64,000 nucleotides of DNA from an uncultured Collinsella sp. (GCA_902495545.1 CABUXM010000001.1:46198-110197), one strand, 5' to 3'. Positions 54,898 to 63,095 are shown, counted from the first letter of the stretch. A program made the numbers and translations. Notes: generated by a model from the sequence alone, not told the origin.

Positions 54898-55551
54898 CTA
54901 ATACACCTCGCCGGCGCGCAAACGGCGCAGACACTCCTCGTAACCAGCGTCCTTGCCAAACAGCGCACTGGTGCCCAAGATAAATCCGTCCGCGCCAATG
55001 GCGGACAGGTCGCGCACGCGCTCGGGCGAGCAGGCGCCGTCGATCATGAGCTTGAAGCCAAAGCGCTCCTTCAGCGCGGCAAGGCGACGCACCTTGTCGT
55101 TCGTGAACTCGATAAAGCTCTGACCGGCAAAACCCGGATTCACCGTCATGACCATCACGTAATCGCAGAGGTTCAACATCTCCTCGATCTCGGAGATAGA
55201 GGTGTCGGGGTTCACGGCGATACCGGCGCTCTTGCCGAGGGACTTAATCGCGGCGAGTGTCTTGACCACGTAACGCTCGGACTCCGGATGGATATAGATG
55301 ATGTCCGCGCCGGCGGAGGCGAAAAGTTCAACCTTGCTGGCAGGATTCTCGACCATAAGGTGCACGTCGACGAGCTTGTTGGTGGCAGCTCGCACGGCCT
55401 TGATGTCTTCGAGACCCATGGCGAAATTGGGAACGAAACTGCCGTCCATCACGTCGCAATGGAAGATGTCGATGCCGGCGGCGTCGAGATCCTCGACGGT
55501 CGCACGCAGATTGCCGTAGTCGGCGCACATGAGACTGGGGCAGAGCAGCAT
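54898..55551 (-). CDS. Ribulose-phosphate/allulose-6-phosphate 3-epimerase
   Basis: AAGGAGTTCACT sets ATG 55551. The 217-residue TIM barrel has the Rpe family motifs: CPSLMCAD with catalytic Ser/Asp region, FHCDVMDGSFVPNFAMG, DVHLMVENP, VMTVNPGFAGQSF and LMIDGACSPE. All four metal ligands (His, Asp, His, Asp) are present. Next to rpiB and a sugar PTS, the likelier substrate is allulose-6-P (AlsE-type, giving fructose-6-P) rather than ribulose-5-P. Two LacI-type operators sit 45-90 bp upstream. Confidence 0.9.
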   Translation of the reverse strand: MLLCPSLMCADYGNLRATVEDLDAAGIDIFHCDVMDGSFVPNFAMGLEDIKAVRAATNKLVDVHLMVENPASKVELFASAGADIIYIHPESERYVVKTLAAIKSLGKSAGIAVNPDTSISEIEEMLNLCDYVMVMTVNPGFAGQSFIEFTNDKVRRLAALKERFGFKLMIDGACSPERVRDLSAIGADGFILGTSALFGKDAGYEECLRRLRAGEVY

Positions 55552-55594
55552 AGTGAACTCCTTATCTGCTCGGTGATTATCTACTCGGTGGTAA

Positions 55595-55640
55595 TTAATC
55601 GTTTAACCTTTATCTACAGTCTGGCTGATTAATCGTTTAA
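55595..55640. promoter_or_regulatory. Two LacI-type operators upstream of the epimerase gene
   Basis: TTAATCGTTTAACC occurs twice, at 55595-55608 and 55629-55642, 34 bp apart; a third partial GTTAACC follows near 55647. The TTAA-N4-TTAA core with central CG is typical of LacI-family sites and matches the palindrome at 53200. They place the epimerase and rpiB genes under the divergently located LacI regulator, with a promoter of their own. Confidence 0.7.
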
Positions 55641-55816
55641 CCACGTTGTTAACCTGCAGGCTTTTCCAGATTCACAACGTTGCCATATTTGCCTATCTAG
55701 CTGGTATCATGCAGGAGGCCGCACCACGAAACGCTGTCGTATTCCCTAGGAAGAAATCCCGCTACGCGGACAGCAGCAGCCAGGGGCCGCAATCCGCAGA
55801 CCTGAGCCCGGACCCC

Positions 55817-56560
55817 CTACGCTCCAGGCGTGATCAGGCGCGCGCACTGGGCGATCTTCTCGTCATAGGACTCCGCGATAATCGACACACCATCGAACCC
55901 AAACGCGCGAACATTCGAGAACTGATGGAACTTCGAGCTGTCGCACAGCACGTACGCCTTATTCGAATTCTCGCGCACGATGCGCTTCTTCGCCGCCTCA
56001 ACGTAGGAGGGCGTCATGACGCCGCGGTCCTCGTCAATCGCGTTGGTCCCGATAAACGCCTTATCGAAGTACAGATCGCGCAGGATCGATTCGGTCATAG
56101 AACCGCAGAACGAGGAGTTCACATAGTTGAACTCGCCACCCACCACGATGAGCTGGGCGCGCGTCTCGCTCTTAATCAGGCACGCCGAGGCATCCGTCGT
56201 GTAAATTGTCACGTCGCGGTCGAGCAGCAGACGCAGCAGCGCCGTGCAGGTGGAACCCGAGTCCAAGTAGAGCGTGTCCCCGTCCTCAACAAAACGCAAG
56301 GCGACTTGGGCAATCTGTTCCTTCTCACTCCCGTGTAGGCCCGAACGCGTCGAGATACTCACCTCGTGGACAGCCGAGAGGAGCCTCACCGCGCCGCCCG
56401 AAAGATGCTCAACCTTGCCAAGCGCCTCCAGCTCCTTGAGGTCGCGACGTAGCGTCGAAATAGAGACGCCCGGCAGCTCCTCCTGCAGCTCGGAAATCCT
56501 CGCGAGGCCCGACTTCTGCAGGCACTCTACAATTCGCTCCTGGCGCTCATACGGAATCAT
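55817..56560 (-). CDS. DeoR-family regulator
   Basis: ATG 56560 is eight bases after AGAGG and starts the canonical MIPYERQERIVECLQ; an upstream ATG at 56602 lacks a ribosome site. The 247-residue protein has the DeoR HTH (ISELQEELPGVSISTLRRDLKELE, residues about 20-45) and the sugar-phosphate-binding DeoRC domain with DTLYLDSGSTC, VTIYTTDASAC and FDKAFIGTNAID. It follows the PTS gene in the same direction, 224 bp away, and probably controls the promoter at 59220-59292. Confidence 0.9.
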   Translation of the reverse strand: MIPYERQERIVECLQKSGLARISELQEELPGVSISTLRRDLKELEALGKVEHLSGGAVRLLSAVHEVSISTRSGLHGSEKEQIAQVALRFVEDGDTLYLDSGSTCTALLRLLLDRDVTIYTTDASACLIKSETRAQLIVVGGEFNYVNSSFCGSMTESILRDLYFDKAFIGTNAIDEDRGVMTPSYVEAAKKRIVRENSNKAYVLCDSSKFHQFSNVRAFGFDGVSIIAESYDEKIAQCARLITPGA

Positions 56561-56784
56561 ATTGGGAACCTCTCCAAACCACTCTGCTTCACGCTCGTTC
56601 ATTTCTTTTCGAAAAGTGTAACGCACAAGCAGAATAGCGGCCGCCACCTGTTGCGATGACGACCGCTTAATCGATTGACCTACCCTCTCGTTCACAATTT
56701 GAACGAGGTTGACACACCTCGCGTAAGCGCGACGCTCTTCAAGCGAAGAGAACGACCCTAGGAGAGGCGGCGCATCCGGGGCTC

Positions 56785-58161
56785 TTAGGCGAGCTGATCC
56801 TCCTTGCCGGTGAAGGCGAAGGCAAGAACACCGGCCACGACGGCGGAAATGAGCATGCCGACCATAGCCCAAGCGAAGTTCATGGGGTCGGAACTCACGA
56901 AAGCCGGGAACGTAGTGACGGAACCGAAGGTGAACGCAGTGGTGACGACCTTCATGATACCGAGGAACGCGCCGCCGACGGCACCGCCGATGATCTGCGC
57001 AAGCCAGACCTTCTTGTTCTTCACGAGCATACCGAACAGCGTGGGCTCGATGATGGCGGACAGGGCGATCGATACGACACCGGTCATCGCGAAGCTCTTG
57101 AGCTTCTGGTCGCGGGCCTTGAGGAACACGCCGAAGGCGCAGCCGATAACGGCGAAGTTGCAGGCGAAGGTGAAGGGGCAGATGTAGTCGAAGCCGTTCT
57201 GAGCGATGTTGTTGATCATGATGGGGTTCACGGCCCAGTGGATGCCCATGGACACCAGCACGGACCAGCCGCCGCCAACCAGCACGCCGGCGAACACGGA
57301 GCTGCGCTCGATCAGCCAGTTGACCACGAAGGCGATGGCCTCACCAGCGTAGACGCCCAGGGGACCGATGACGAGCATGGTGAGCGGAACCATAACGATC
57401 AGGGAGATGGCGGGCAGCACGACGAGCTTGAGCATCTCGGAAACGTGCTCATCGAGCCACTTGTACAGGTACGAGTAGACCCAGACAGACAAGATGGCAG
57501 GGATAACCGTGGAGTTGTAGTTCATGAGAACCACGGGGATGCCGAAGAAGTCCGTCATGGCGCCGTTGCCCGCGTCGCCCATGAGGGCGATGAAGTCCGG
57601 GTAGAGCAGGCACGCGCCGAGCAGCGCCGACAGGTACGGGCTCGCGCCGAAGCGCTTGCCGGCGGAGAAGCCGAGCAGCACGGGCAGGAAGTAGAACATG
57701 CTCATGGCCAGGGTGTACAGGATGGTGTAGGTACCCGTGCCCTCAGCGATGATGCCGAGCTGGGCGGCCAGGATAACGAAGCCGCGCAGGATACCGGAGC
57801 CGGCCATGGCGGGCAGCAGCGGGGCAAAGATGCCGGAGATCGCGGAGAAGACCTGGCTGACGATGCTCTCGCCCTCGTCCTTGGTAGCAGCGGAGATTTC
57901 CACGCCCGAACCCTTGACCAGCGGCTCAAACTTCTCGTACAGCTTCGGGACCTCAGTGCCGATGAGGACCTGGTACTGACCGGCCTTGTTCAGCGTGTTC
58001 ACAACGCCTTCGACTTCCTTGACCGCAGCGTCGTCGCAAGCCGCGTCGTCTTTGAGATTGAGGCGCAGGCGCGTCGCGCAGTGCGTCATGCCCGAGATGT
58101 TCTCGGGACCACCGACGGCGTCCAGAATCCCCTGAGCCATCGCGTTCCAGTCGCGTTTCAT
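56785..58161 (-). CDS. PTS EIIBC component, beta-glucoside/sucrose type
   Basis: The 458-residue protein has an N-terminal EIIB domain (residues 1-85) with the phosphorylated Cys in MTHCATRLRLNL, then an EIIC domain of about ten helices with MGIHWAVNPIMINNIAQNG and IEPTLFGML (the conserved substrate and IEP motifs). No EIIA domain is attached, so the phosphate must come from an EIIA encoded elsewhere. It starts 3 bp after the isomerase stop with GGGAGG inside the junction. It imports and phosphorylates a hexose; the neighbours suggest D-allose or D-allulose. Confidence 0.93.
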   Translation of the reverse strand: MKRDWNAMAQGILDAVGGPENISGMTHCATRLRLNLKDDAACDDAAVKEVEGVVNTLNKAGQYQVLIGTEVPKLYEKFEPLVKGSGVEISAATKDEGESIVSQVFSAISGIFAPLLPAMAGSGILRGFVILAAQLGIIAEGTGTYTILYTLAMSMFYFLPVLLGFSAGKRFGASPYLSALLGACLLYPDFIALMGDAGNGAMTDFFGIPVVLMNYNSTVIPAILSVWVYSYLYKWLDEHVSEMLKLVVLPAISLIVMVPLTMLVIGPLGVYAGEAIAFVVNWLIERSSVFAGVLVGGGWSVLVSMGIHWAVNPIMINNIAQNGFDYICPFTFACNFAVIGCAFGVFLKARDQKLKSFAMTGVVSIALSAIIEPTLFGMLVKNKKVWLAQIIGGAVGGAFLGIMKVVTTAFTFGSVTTFPAFVSSDPMNFAWAMVGMLISAVVAGVLAFAFTGKEDQLA

Positions 58162-58164
58162 TGG

Positions 58165-59103
58165 TTACCTCCCCATTGCGCAGAAGAGCTCGCGGACAAG
58201 CTCGGCTGCCTTAATCGCGTCGTTTGCATCGATAACGGATTGGATCTTCTCCATGCTTACGGCCTCGATGGCGTCGTTGAGCAGATGGATCATCTGGTCG
58301 TTCTGTGCAGCCTCGCCGGCAGCGGGCTCGATGACCGGGAACGTGTCGAAGTAGATTGCGCTGTCGTAACCGTGCTTCTTCACGTAGTAGAGGAACTCGA
58401 GGGTCTTCACCGGCGTGGACGTACCAATCATAAGGCCATCGTCGAAGCGACCGTTGCCGTCGTTTAGGTGAATGCCGTAGAGCTTGCCCTCGCGGCCGAA
58501 CAGGTCGGCGGCCATGGCAGGGTTCTCGTGCTTCATGAGCATGTGGCAGTAATCCAGCGTGACGCCCAGGTTCGGGCGGTCTGCAGCGTTGAGAATCATG
58601 CCGGTCATACCCATGGAGTCGATGAACGCGTACGCGCGCTCCTCGTAGGGTTTGTACTCAATCGAGATCTTGAGGTCGGGCGCGTAGTCGCAAACCTTCT
58701 GGAATGCGGCTACGAGCTGGTCGAAGACGCGAGCGTAGGCGATCTGGAAGCTGTAGTCAAAGCCGTCGTGGCCGAGCCAGATGGTCACCGTGTTGCCACC
58801 GGCAGTGCGGCAGTAGTCGCACGCCTCGTAGCAGAGCTCAAGGGCTTCCGCGGCAAGGGCATCATCGGCATTGCCCAGGTCACCGTTGAGGAAGGCGTTG
58901 CGGAAGCGCAGCGCGCAGCCGTTCAGCTGCAGGTCGTGAGCTGCGAGCTTGGCGGCCATGTCCTCAGCCGTGACACCTGTGCAGTGCTCGGGGTAGTTGA
59001 GGTCGACGTGCGTGAGGCCCACGCTCTGGAACTCCGCGAACACGCGATCAAGATTCTTGTCGCCATCGCGAAAATAGGAGTTGATACGAGTTGCAAGCTT
59101 CAT
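58165..59103 (-). CDS. TIM-barrel sugar-phosphate isomerase/epimerase
   Basis: ATG 59103 gives 312 residues starting MKLATRINSYFRDGDKN. The AP-endonuclease-2-like barrel has metal and catalytic positions in HVDLNYPEHC, SIEYKPYEERAYAF (Glu), TLDYCHMLMKHENP (Asp, His), YGIHLNDGNG (His) and YFDTFPV. It is the first gene of the PTS operon. A protein of this type also accompanies the allose operon of Listeria, but its exact step is unknown. Confidence 0.85.
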   Translation of the reverse strand: MKLATRINSYFRDGDKNLDRVFAEFQSVGLTHVDLNYPEHCTGVTAEDMAAKLAAHDLQLNGCALRFRNAFLNGDLGNADDALAAEALELCYEACDYCRTAGGNTVTIWLGHDGFDYSFQIAYARVFDQLVAAFQKVCDYAPDLKISIEYKPYEERAYAFIDSMGMTGMILNAADRPNLGVTLDYCHMLMKHENPAMAADLFGREGKLYGIHLNDGNGRFDDGLMIGTSTPVKTLEFLYYVKKHGYDSAIYFDTFPVIEPAAGEAAQNDQMIHLLNDAIEAVSMEKIQSVIDANDAIKAAELVRELFCAMGR

Positions 59104-59219
59104 GCTTCTACGTCCTTTACCTTCGTCCTTGATCGTTTCTGCCCGTTCGAGCACCTGATCTATATCCGTAATTCGATAAGGGCCGCCGCCTGCGCGCCGG
59201 GGCTTACCCTGTGACATGT

Positions 59220-59248
59220 AGATTACTGCCACATAAGTTCATTTTCAA
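59220..59248 (-). promoter_or_regulatory. Promoter of the PTS sugar operon
   Basis: TTGAAA (59248-59243) and TAATCT (59225-59220) are separated by exactly 17 bp on the minus strand, 117 bp before the isomerase ATG. Confidence 0.65.
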
Positions 59249-59254
59249 TCAGTA

Positions 59255-59292
59255 TTTTTCACTCTTTTTCTCATTGTGTCAGAGTTTTTCAC
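59255..59292. promoter_or_regulatory. Phased GTGAAAAA repeats, probable DeoR operator
   Basis: TTTTTCAC at 59255, TTTTTCTC at 59265 and TTTTTCAC at 59285 lie at 10-bp multiples just upstream of the -35, on one face of the helix. DeoR-family regulators often bind such repeated half-sites. Confidence 0.5.
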
Positions 59293-59483
59293 CGTATAAA
59301 GCCATCTACCTTGTGGTTTTGCTGTTAATCAAGTTTGACCATTCTTGAAGTTACCTGATTTTTTCTGAATTAATTTGCCGTTTATCGGTAAAAATCGACC
59401 GCTCACGGCTGACGGCGACGCAAGATGGAAGATACTTGCATGAGGAAAAGCACTGAATTCCCAGCGCCGATTCGAATGACGCG

Positions 59484-59595
59484 ATTGGTGACGCGAGCGT
59501 CGACGGCCCGAATCTGCCGTCGGCCCCCACTAACCAAAAACGGCGCCGCTCACGCGACGCCGTCATATTCCCTGGTGCCCCCGGGCGGATTCGAA
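59484..59595. repeat. Left att-like repeat: tRNA-Arg 3' end plus flank
   Basis: These 112 bases match 62659-62770 without gaps (8 differences by eye). The right end holds the last 23 bases of tRNA-Arg(CCT), stopping in the T-arm at GGATTCGAA. This is the footprint left when an element integrates in a tRNA 3' end. Confidence 0.8.
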
Positions 59596-59615
59596 AACTC
59601 CCCCCCCGCGGGGAA

Positions 59616-59640
59616 ATTGGTGACGCTGGTGTCGACGGCG
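59616..59640. repeat. Second partial att-like repeat
   Basis: ATTGGTGACGCTGGTGTCGA and the next bases repeat the beginning of the 112-bp repeat again, 20 bases after the left copy, which suggests more than one integration event. The remaining stretch 59293-59779 has no gene. Confidence 0.5.
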
Positions 59641-59779
59641 CTGAGCGCTCCGTGTTTTGGTATGTGGATATGGCAGCCATCAACCTTTCTCGGCATGTGA
59701 AACTCTAGGCACATATGAGCTACCTGAGCGACGCAACACATGCGCTCCATCTATCCCAACAAGCTCCAGCGGTACCCGC

Positions 59780-59864
59780 ACTTCCCATTTCGTGTAGAAA
59801 AGGGCCTGTATATACTTCCCATTTCGTGTATTGAATCAGGTAACCACACTTCCCATTTCGTGTA
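59780..59864 (+). repeat. Three direct repeats upstream of a truncated AAA gene
   Basis: ACTTCCCATTTCGTGTA is present exactly at 59780, 59814 and 59848, a period of 34 bp. It resembles the repeats at 22061-22147 in spacing and in its ATTT(C/T)GTGTA/ATTTTTGTAT part. Confidence 0.9.
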
Positions 59865-59887
59865 TACAGCAGCTAGATTGGGCAATC

Positions 59888-60109
59888 ATGTCAGTATTCA
59901 GACGTACGGCCTACAATAAACTCCTCGATTGGAAAGCGAGCAATGGATCCCGAGCCATCATGCTCGAGGGGGCCCGCCGCGTTGGAAAAAGCACCCTTGC
60001 CCAAGAGTTTGCGCAGTCCAAATACAAATCCCACCTCGTGATCGACGAATCTGTTGCGAGTGAAAAAAAGAAGACCGGAGACTCAACTGGTCTCCGGCCT
60101 CATTTCTAA
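59888..60109 (+). pseudogene. Truncated AAA/DUF4143-type ATPase gene
   Basis: From ATG 59888 the first ~55 codons match the start of AAA_14 ATPases (RRTAYNKLLDWKASNGSRAI, Walker A EGARRVGKST). The frame then leaves the family after about 60060, runs through the terminator of the restriction gene and stops at 60109. Walker B and the DUF4143 domain are missing. The break coincides with the end of the restriction-modification module, which probably arrived there. Confidence 0.8.
60061..60102 (-). terminator. Terminator of the restriction-modification operon
   Basis: On the minus strand GGCCGGAGAC pairs with GTCTCCGGTC across a short loop, followed by TTCTTTTTTT. Confidence 0.85.
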
Positions 60110-60125
60110 AAAACGTCTCGTGGTT

Positions 60126-61340
60126 CTACTCGTGCTGTCGGGCTTCTACCAGCCTGCAGAAGTCGTTGACGCTCATGAGCCATTCCCTTTGCGCGGGCGT
60201 GTAGGTTTCGAACAGCGATGAGGGCACAACGAGGCTGAGCCTGTCCTTAGCCATAGCTCGTGTGTAATCCTCACTTACGGCGGGCTCAAGTGTTACAAGA
60301 TGCTTGTCCTCGATTCTGTCAGCCTCATCAAGCACCTGACGCCAACGCTCCTTGATGGTTGTCTTGGCACCGAGCATCGTCAGTCGAGCGACAGGGAACT
60401 TGGGGTCGTGGTAATCGTCAATAGAGGGAAAGATGAAATCCGGCTTTGATTTGCCCTCGGTGTATTTCTGCGCCGAGTAGCGTATGCCCCTAGCATCGAA
60501 TAGCATCGAGAGTTGATTCTCGAACGCCGTCCCCGCACGGGACTTGCGGCGCTGGAAGGCCGACATAGTGGTGCGCAGCACGCCATCAACATCAAGCGCC
60601 GAGCCAAGGTATGGCGCGAGGTCGCGCTCCAAGAGATGCCGCTCAAAGACGCGGAACAGCATCTCTTCGCGTTCGTAACAAGCGACCAAGCAGCCATCCG
60701 GGTCGCCCGTCCAATCGAGCTTTCCAAGGGTGGAAGCTGAGTAGGCTGAGAAGTCTGCCCCTTTGGGGAAGGACTCGCCGAATTTCTCGATCATACCGTC
60801 GAGGAAGTTCTCCGCTGCGATCGGCATGCTAACTTCGATGCCGATGGACTCCAAAATCCTTGCGGCGATCGACGTGATGCGCGTATCCTCCCGAGCAGAG
60901 GGCGTAAAACCCTTCTCGCCAACCCCGTCGAGCGCGAAGAGCCAGCGAACTTGAGATTCCGCCGTACTCCCCGCTCGGGCAAATAGGATTACGACCTCCT
61001 TGGCTTCGTGTAGGGCCAAAACCATGAGGTCGCCCGGACGGGCCATGCCCATGGCAGCATTATCGTTGTAGTAGAGCCTATACTCAGTTCTAGTTGGATG
61101 CTTCCTGCGGGCGTCGTACCAAGTGGTATAACCATGGTCGAATATAGGGTCTGCACCATCATCGAGATATGCGAAGGTAGTTCGCATCCCCTTTATGTCA
61201 TCGTCTCCGAAAAGCGCGCGCAAAGGCCCCACGCCGTTGAATTCGTGCTGGTGGCTTTTATTGGCCCCCATGATGTCAACGCCCGCGAGGGTTTTCGCGA
61301 CAGCACCGTCAAAATACGCGCCAAGTACTCCATAGTCCAT
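60126..61340 (-). CDS. EcoRII-like type II restriction endonuclease
   Basis: The 404-residue protein has an EcoRII-C-like catalytic domain in its second half: GTAFENQLSMLFDARGIRY, then KPDFIFPS (Asp) and TMLGAKTTIKERWRQVL (the K of the PD-(D/E)XK core with Arg), and KHLVTLEP. The N-terminal half, including the MANKSHQHEFNGVGPLR-like start, fits the effector-binding region of this class. It should cut near CCWGG or a related site, needing two sites if it behaves like EcoRII. It begins 1 base after the methyltransferase stop, so the two are co-translated. Confidence 0.85.
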   Translation of the reverse strand: MDYGVLGAYFDGAVAKTLAGVDIMGANKSHQHEFNGVGPLRALFGDDDIKGMRTTFAYLDDGADPIFDHGYTTWYDARRKHPTRTEYRLYYNDNAAMGMARPGDLMVLALHEAKEVVILFARAGSTAESQVRWLFALDGVGEKGFTPSAREDTRITSIAARILESIGIEVSMPIAAENFLDGMIEKFGESFPKGADFSAYSASTLGKLDWTGDPDGCLVACYEREEMLFRVFERHLLERDLAPYLGSALDVDGVLRTTMSAFQRRKSRAGTAFENQLSMLFDARGIRYSAQKYTEGKSKPDFIFPSIDDYHDPKFPVARLTMLGAKTTIKERWRQVLDEADRIEDKHLVTLEPAVSEDYTRAMAKDRLSLVVPSSLFETYTPAQREWLMSVNDFCRLVEARQHE

Positions 61341-61341
61341 C

Positions 61342-62490
61342 CTAGAACACCTCCATCATCAACTTCGCGACCGAGCGCACGACCGGCACGGTCACGGAGT
61401 TGCCGAACTGCCTGTATGCCTGAGTATCCGACACCGGGATGATGAACTCATCGGGAAATCCTTGCAGGCGCGCGCATTCGCGGGGAGTGAGTTTACGAGG
61501 GTTTTTTCCTTCCTGCCCGACCAGAATCTCGCTGCCATCCTTGTGGTACCGGGCGGAAAGCGTCCTTGTCGTGTCCTCTGGGCCGACCATCGAGTATCCA
61601 AAGCCGTGGCCCGCCGCCTCATGCTTTTCGCGATAGGCGCGCAGATAGGCCCATAGCTTATCCGAAATGGTGTAGCGTTCGTTTGGTTGCTCTTCGAGGA
61701 TTTCCCCTAGCGTATGTCCCGGTCCCGGCACCTCAAGGTCATCCCACGAGAAGGGAACTTCCTCCCTGAACCCCACGATGTAGATGCGCTCCCTGTGCTG
61801 GCACGTCCAGTTTTTTGAATCAAGCACTTTCCAGAAAATATGGTATCCAAGGTCCTCCTCAAGCGTCTGTCGTATGACCTTGAAGGTCTTCCCGCCGTCG
61901 TGACTCGTAAGGTTCTTAACGTTCTCAAGCAAGAAGGCCTTCGGGCGCTTGTCGCGTATGATGCGAGCGACCTCGAAAAAGAGGGTTCCCTGCGTTTTAT
62001 CCTCAAAGCCGGTGGGTCTCCCCAAAGATTGCTTCTTCGAAACGCCTGCAAGGGAGAATGGCTGACAAGGAAAGCCTGCGAGCAGGACATCGAAGTCCGG
62101 TATATCGTTTGATGCGACCTGACGGATGTCGCCCGCCGGGGTCTCTCCATAGTTCATCCGGTAGGTTTTCTGGGCGAACTTATCCCACTCGCAAGAGAAG
62201 ACGCACCTACCGCCAAGCTCTTGGAACGGCATTCGTATACCGCCGATGCCCGCGAAGAGATCGCAGAAGGTAAAAGGCGCGTCGCTGCGCTCCCCTTGGT
62301 CAAATGGAGCCCCCGCATCGAGCGATGCGATAAAGGCGCATTCAGCCGCCGTTGGACTAGTATCCCCAGACTCCCAGCGCCGAACGGTGCGTTCGCCAGA
62401 CGAGCCCATACCAAGGGCGGCGGCGAACTCCTTTTGGGTGAGGCCGAGGTCAATTCTCTTTTGCGCTATATCAGCTGCATTTAGTTGCAT
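61342..62490 (-). CDS. DNA cytosine-5 methyltransferase with N-terminal HTH
   Basis: The 382-residue protein has an N-terminal HTH (DLGLTQKEFAAALGMGSSGERTVRRWESG, about 14-42). The C5 methyltransferase motifs then appear in order: I CDLFAGIGGIRMPF, IV LLAGFPCQPFS (catalytic Cys), VI FLLENVKNL, VIII QHRERIYIVGF, IX RECARLQGFP and X YRQFGNSV. An HTH fused before a cytosine methyltransferase is known in M.EcoRII and M.SsoII, where it represses its own promoter; the half-palindrome CGGTCAAACTGTCC near 62514 could be the site. It protects DNA from the nuclease encoded next to it. Confidence 0.93.
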   Translation of the reverse strand: MQLNAADIAQKRIDLGLTQKEFAAALGMGSSGERTVRRWESGDTSPTAAECAFIASLDAGAPFDQGERSDAPFTFCDLFAGIGGIRMPFQELGGRCVFSCEWDKFAQKTYRMNYGETPAGDIRQVASNDIPDFDVLLAGFPCQPFSLAGVSKKQSLGRPTGFEDKTQGTLFFEVARIIRDKRPKAFLLENVKNLTSHDGGKTFKVIRQTLEEDLGYHIFWKVLDSKNWTCQHRERIYIVGFREEVPFSWDDLEVPGPGHTLGEILEEQPNERYTISDKLWAYLRAYREKHEAAGHGFGYSMVGPEDTTRTLSARYHKDGSEILVGQEGKNPRKLTPRECARLQGFPDEFIIPVSDTQAYRQFGNSVTVPVVRSVAKLMMEVF

Positions 62491-62658
62491 GGGACGCCTA
62501 TCTTGGTTGAAAAACGGTCAAACTGTCCTGTATTTACCACAGCGTTAGTCTATCACCCCGAGCGGACATGTCTTCCCCTTGCTTCAGTCCGCCTCTAAAC
62601 CCCGTAGCATCAACTGGGCTTTAGGGCTTGGACACTCTACCGGAGGGCTCTAGACGCA

Positions 62659-62770
62659 ATTGGTGACGCGGGTGTCGACGGCCCGAATCCGCCGGCGGCC
62701 CCCGCAAACCAGAAACGGCGCCGCTCCCGCGACGCCGTCATATTCCCTGGTGCCCCCGGGCGGATTCGAA
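62659..62770. repeat. Right att-like repeat containing the tRNA-Arg 3' end
   Basis: This 112-bp copy contains the tRNA's natural terminator and 3' end. Together with 59484-59595 it bounds about 3.1 kb that holds the AAA remnant and the restriction-modification genes. Confidence 0.8.
62711..62738 (-). terminator. Terminator of tRNA-Arg
   Basis: On the minus strand ACGGCGTCGC-GGGA-GCGGCGCCGT is followed by TTCTGGTT, 10 bases after the tRNA CCA end. A copy is present in the left repeat. Confidence 0.7.
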
Positions 62771-62823
62771 CCGTCGACACCCGCTTTAGGAGAGCGGTGC
62801 TCTATCCCCTGAGCTACGGAGGC
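62748..62823 (-). tRNA. tRNA-Arg (CCT)
   Basis: The minus strand folds into a complete cloverleaf. The acceptor stem GCCTCCG pairs with CGGGGGC (one G-U), the D-arm is AGCTCAGGGGATAGAGC, the anticodon loop CTCCTAA carries CCT, the T-arm is CGACGGTTCGAATCCGCCC, and CCA is encoded. Its 3' end is the likely integration site of the neighbouring island. Confidence 0.95.
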
Positions 62824-63053
62824 ATGTTGTACTAGTGTAGCAGATTTGCCCCTTGGCCATGTAGCGCATGGCCACTCATCAAGAAGGCTCTGCAGCGAAT
62901 TATCGCCGTAGAGCCTTCTCAATAACGGAAAATTATAACCCAGAATAACGCAAAATAATGGGATGGGGTTTCCTCTAACCACATGTAAGGGAAATTCCAT
63001 CCCGGTATTCGGCTAAAAAATGGGACAAGCTTTCCCAACTGGCGCTCAAAAGG
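62824..63053. other. Intergenic stretch with an imperfect hairpin
   Basis: No gene is visible. GGGATGGGGTTTCC (62960-62973) pairs imperfectly with GGAAATTCCATCCC (62989-63002). The tRNA-Arg promoter should lie within about 60 bp of 62824; no clear hexamers were assigned. Confidence 0.35.
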
Positions 63054-63095
63054 AAAATGCATCCCGGAATGAGAACGAATTCCGGGATGCATTTT
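63054..63095 (-). terminator. Terminator of the mannose-family PTS operon
   Basis: AAAATGCATCCCGGAAT pairs perfectly with ATTCCGGGATGCATTTT (17 bp, 8-base loop); the minus strand continues with TTTTCCTTTT. It follows the DUF956 gene by 20 bp. Confidence 0.85.

Noticed and set aside
59780..59864. Short CRISPR array
   Set aside because: Only three 17-bp repeats with 17-bp gaps, no cas genes, and the repeats sit at a fixed distance from an ATPase gene.
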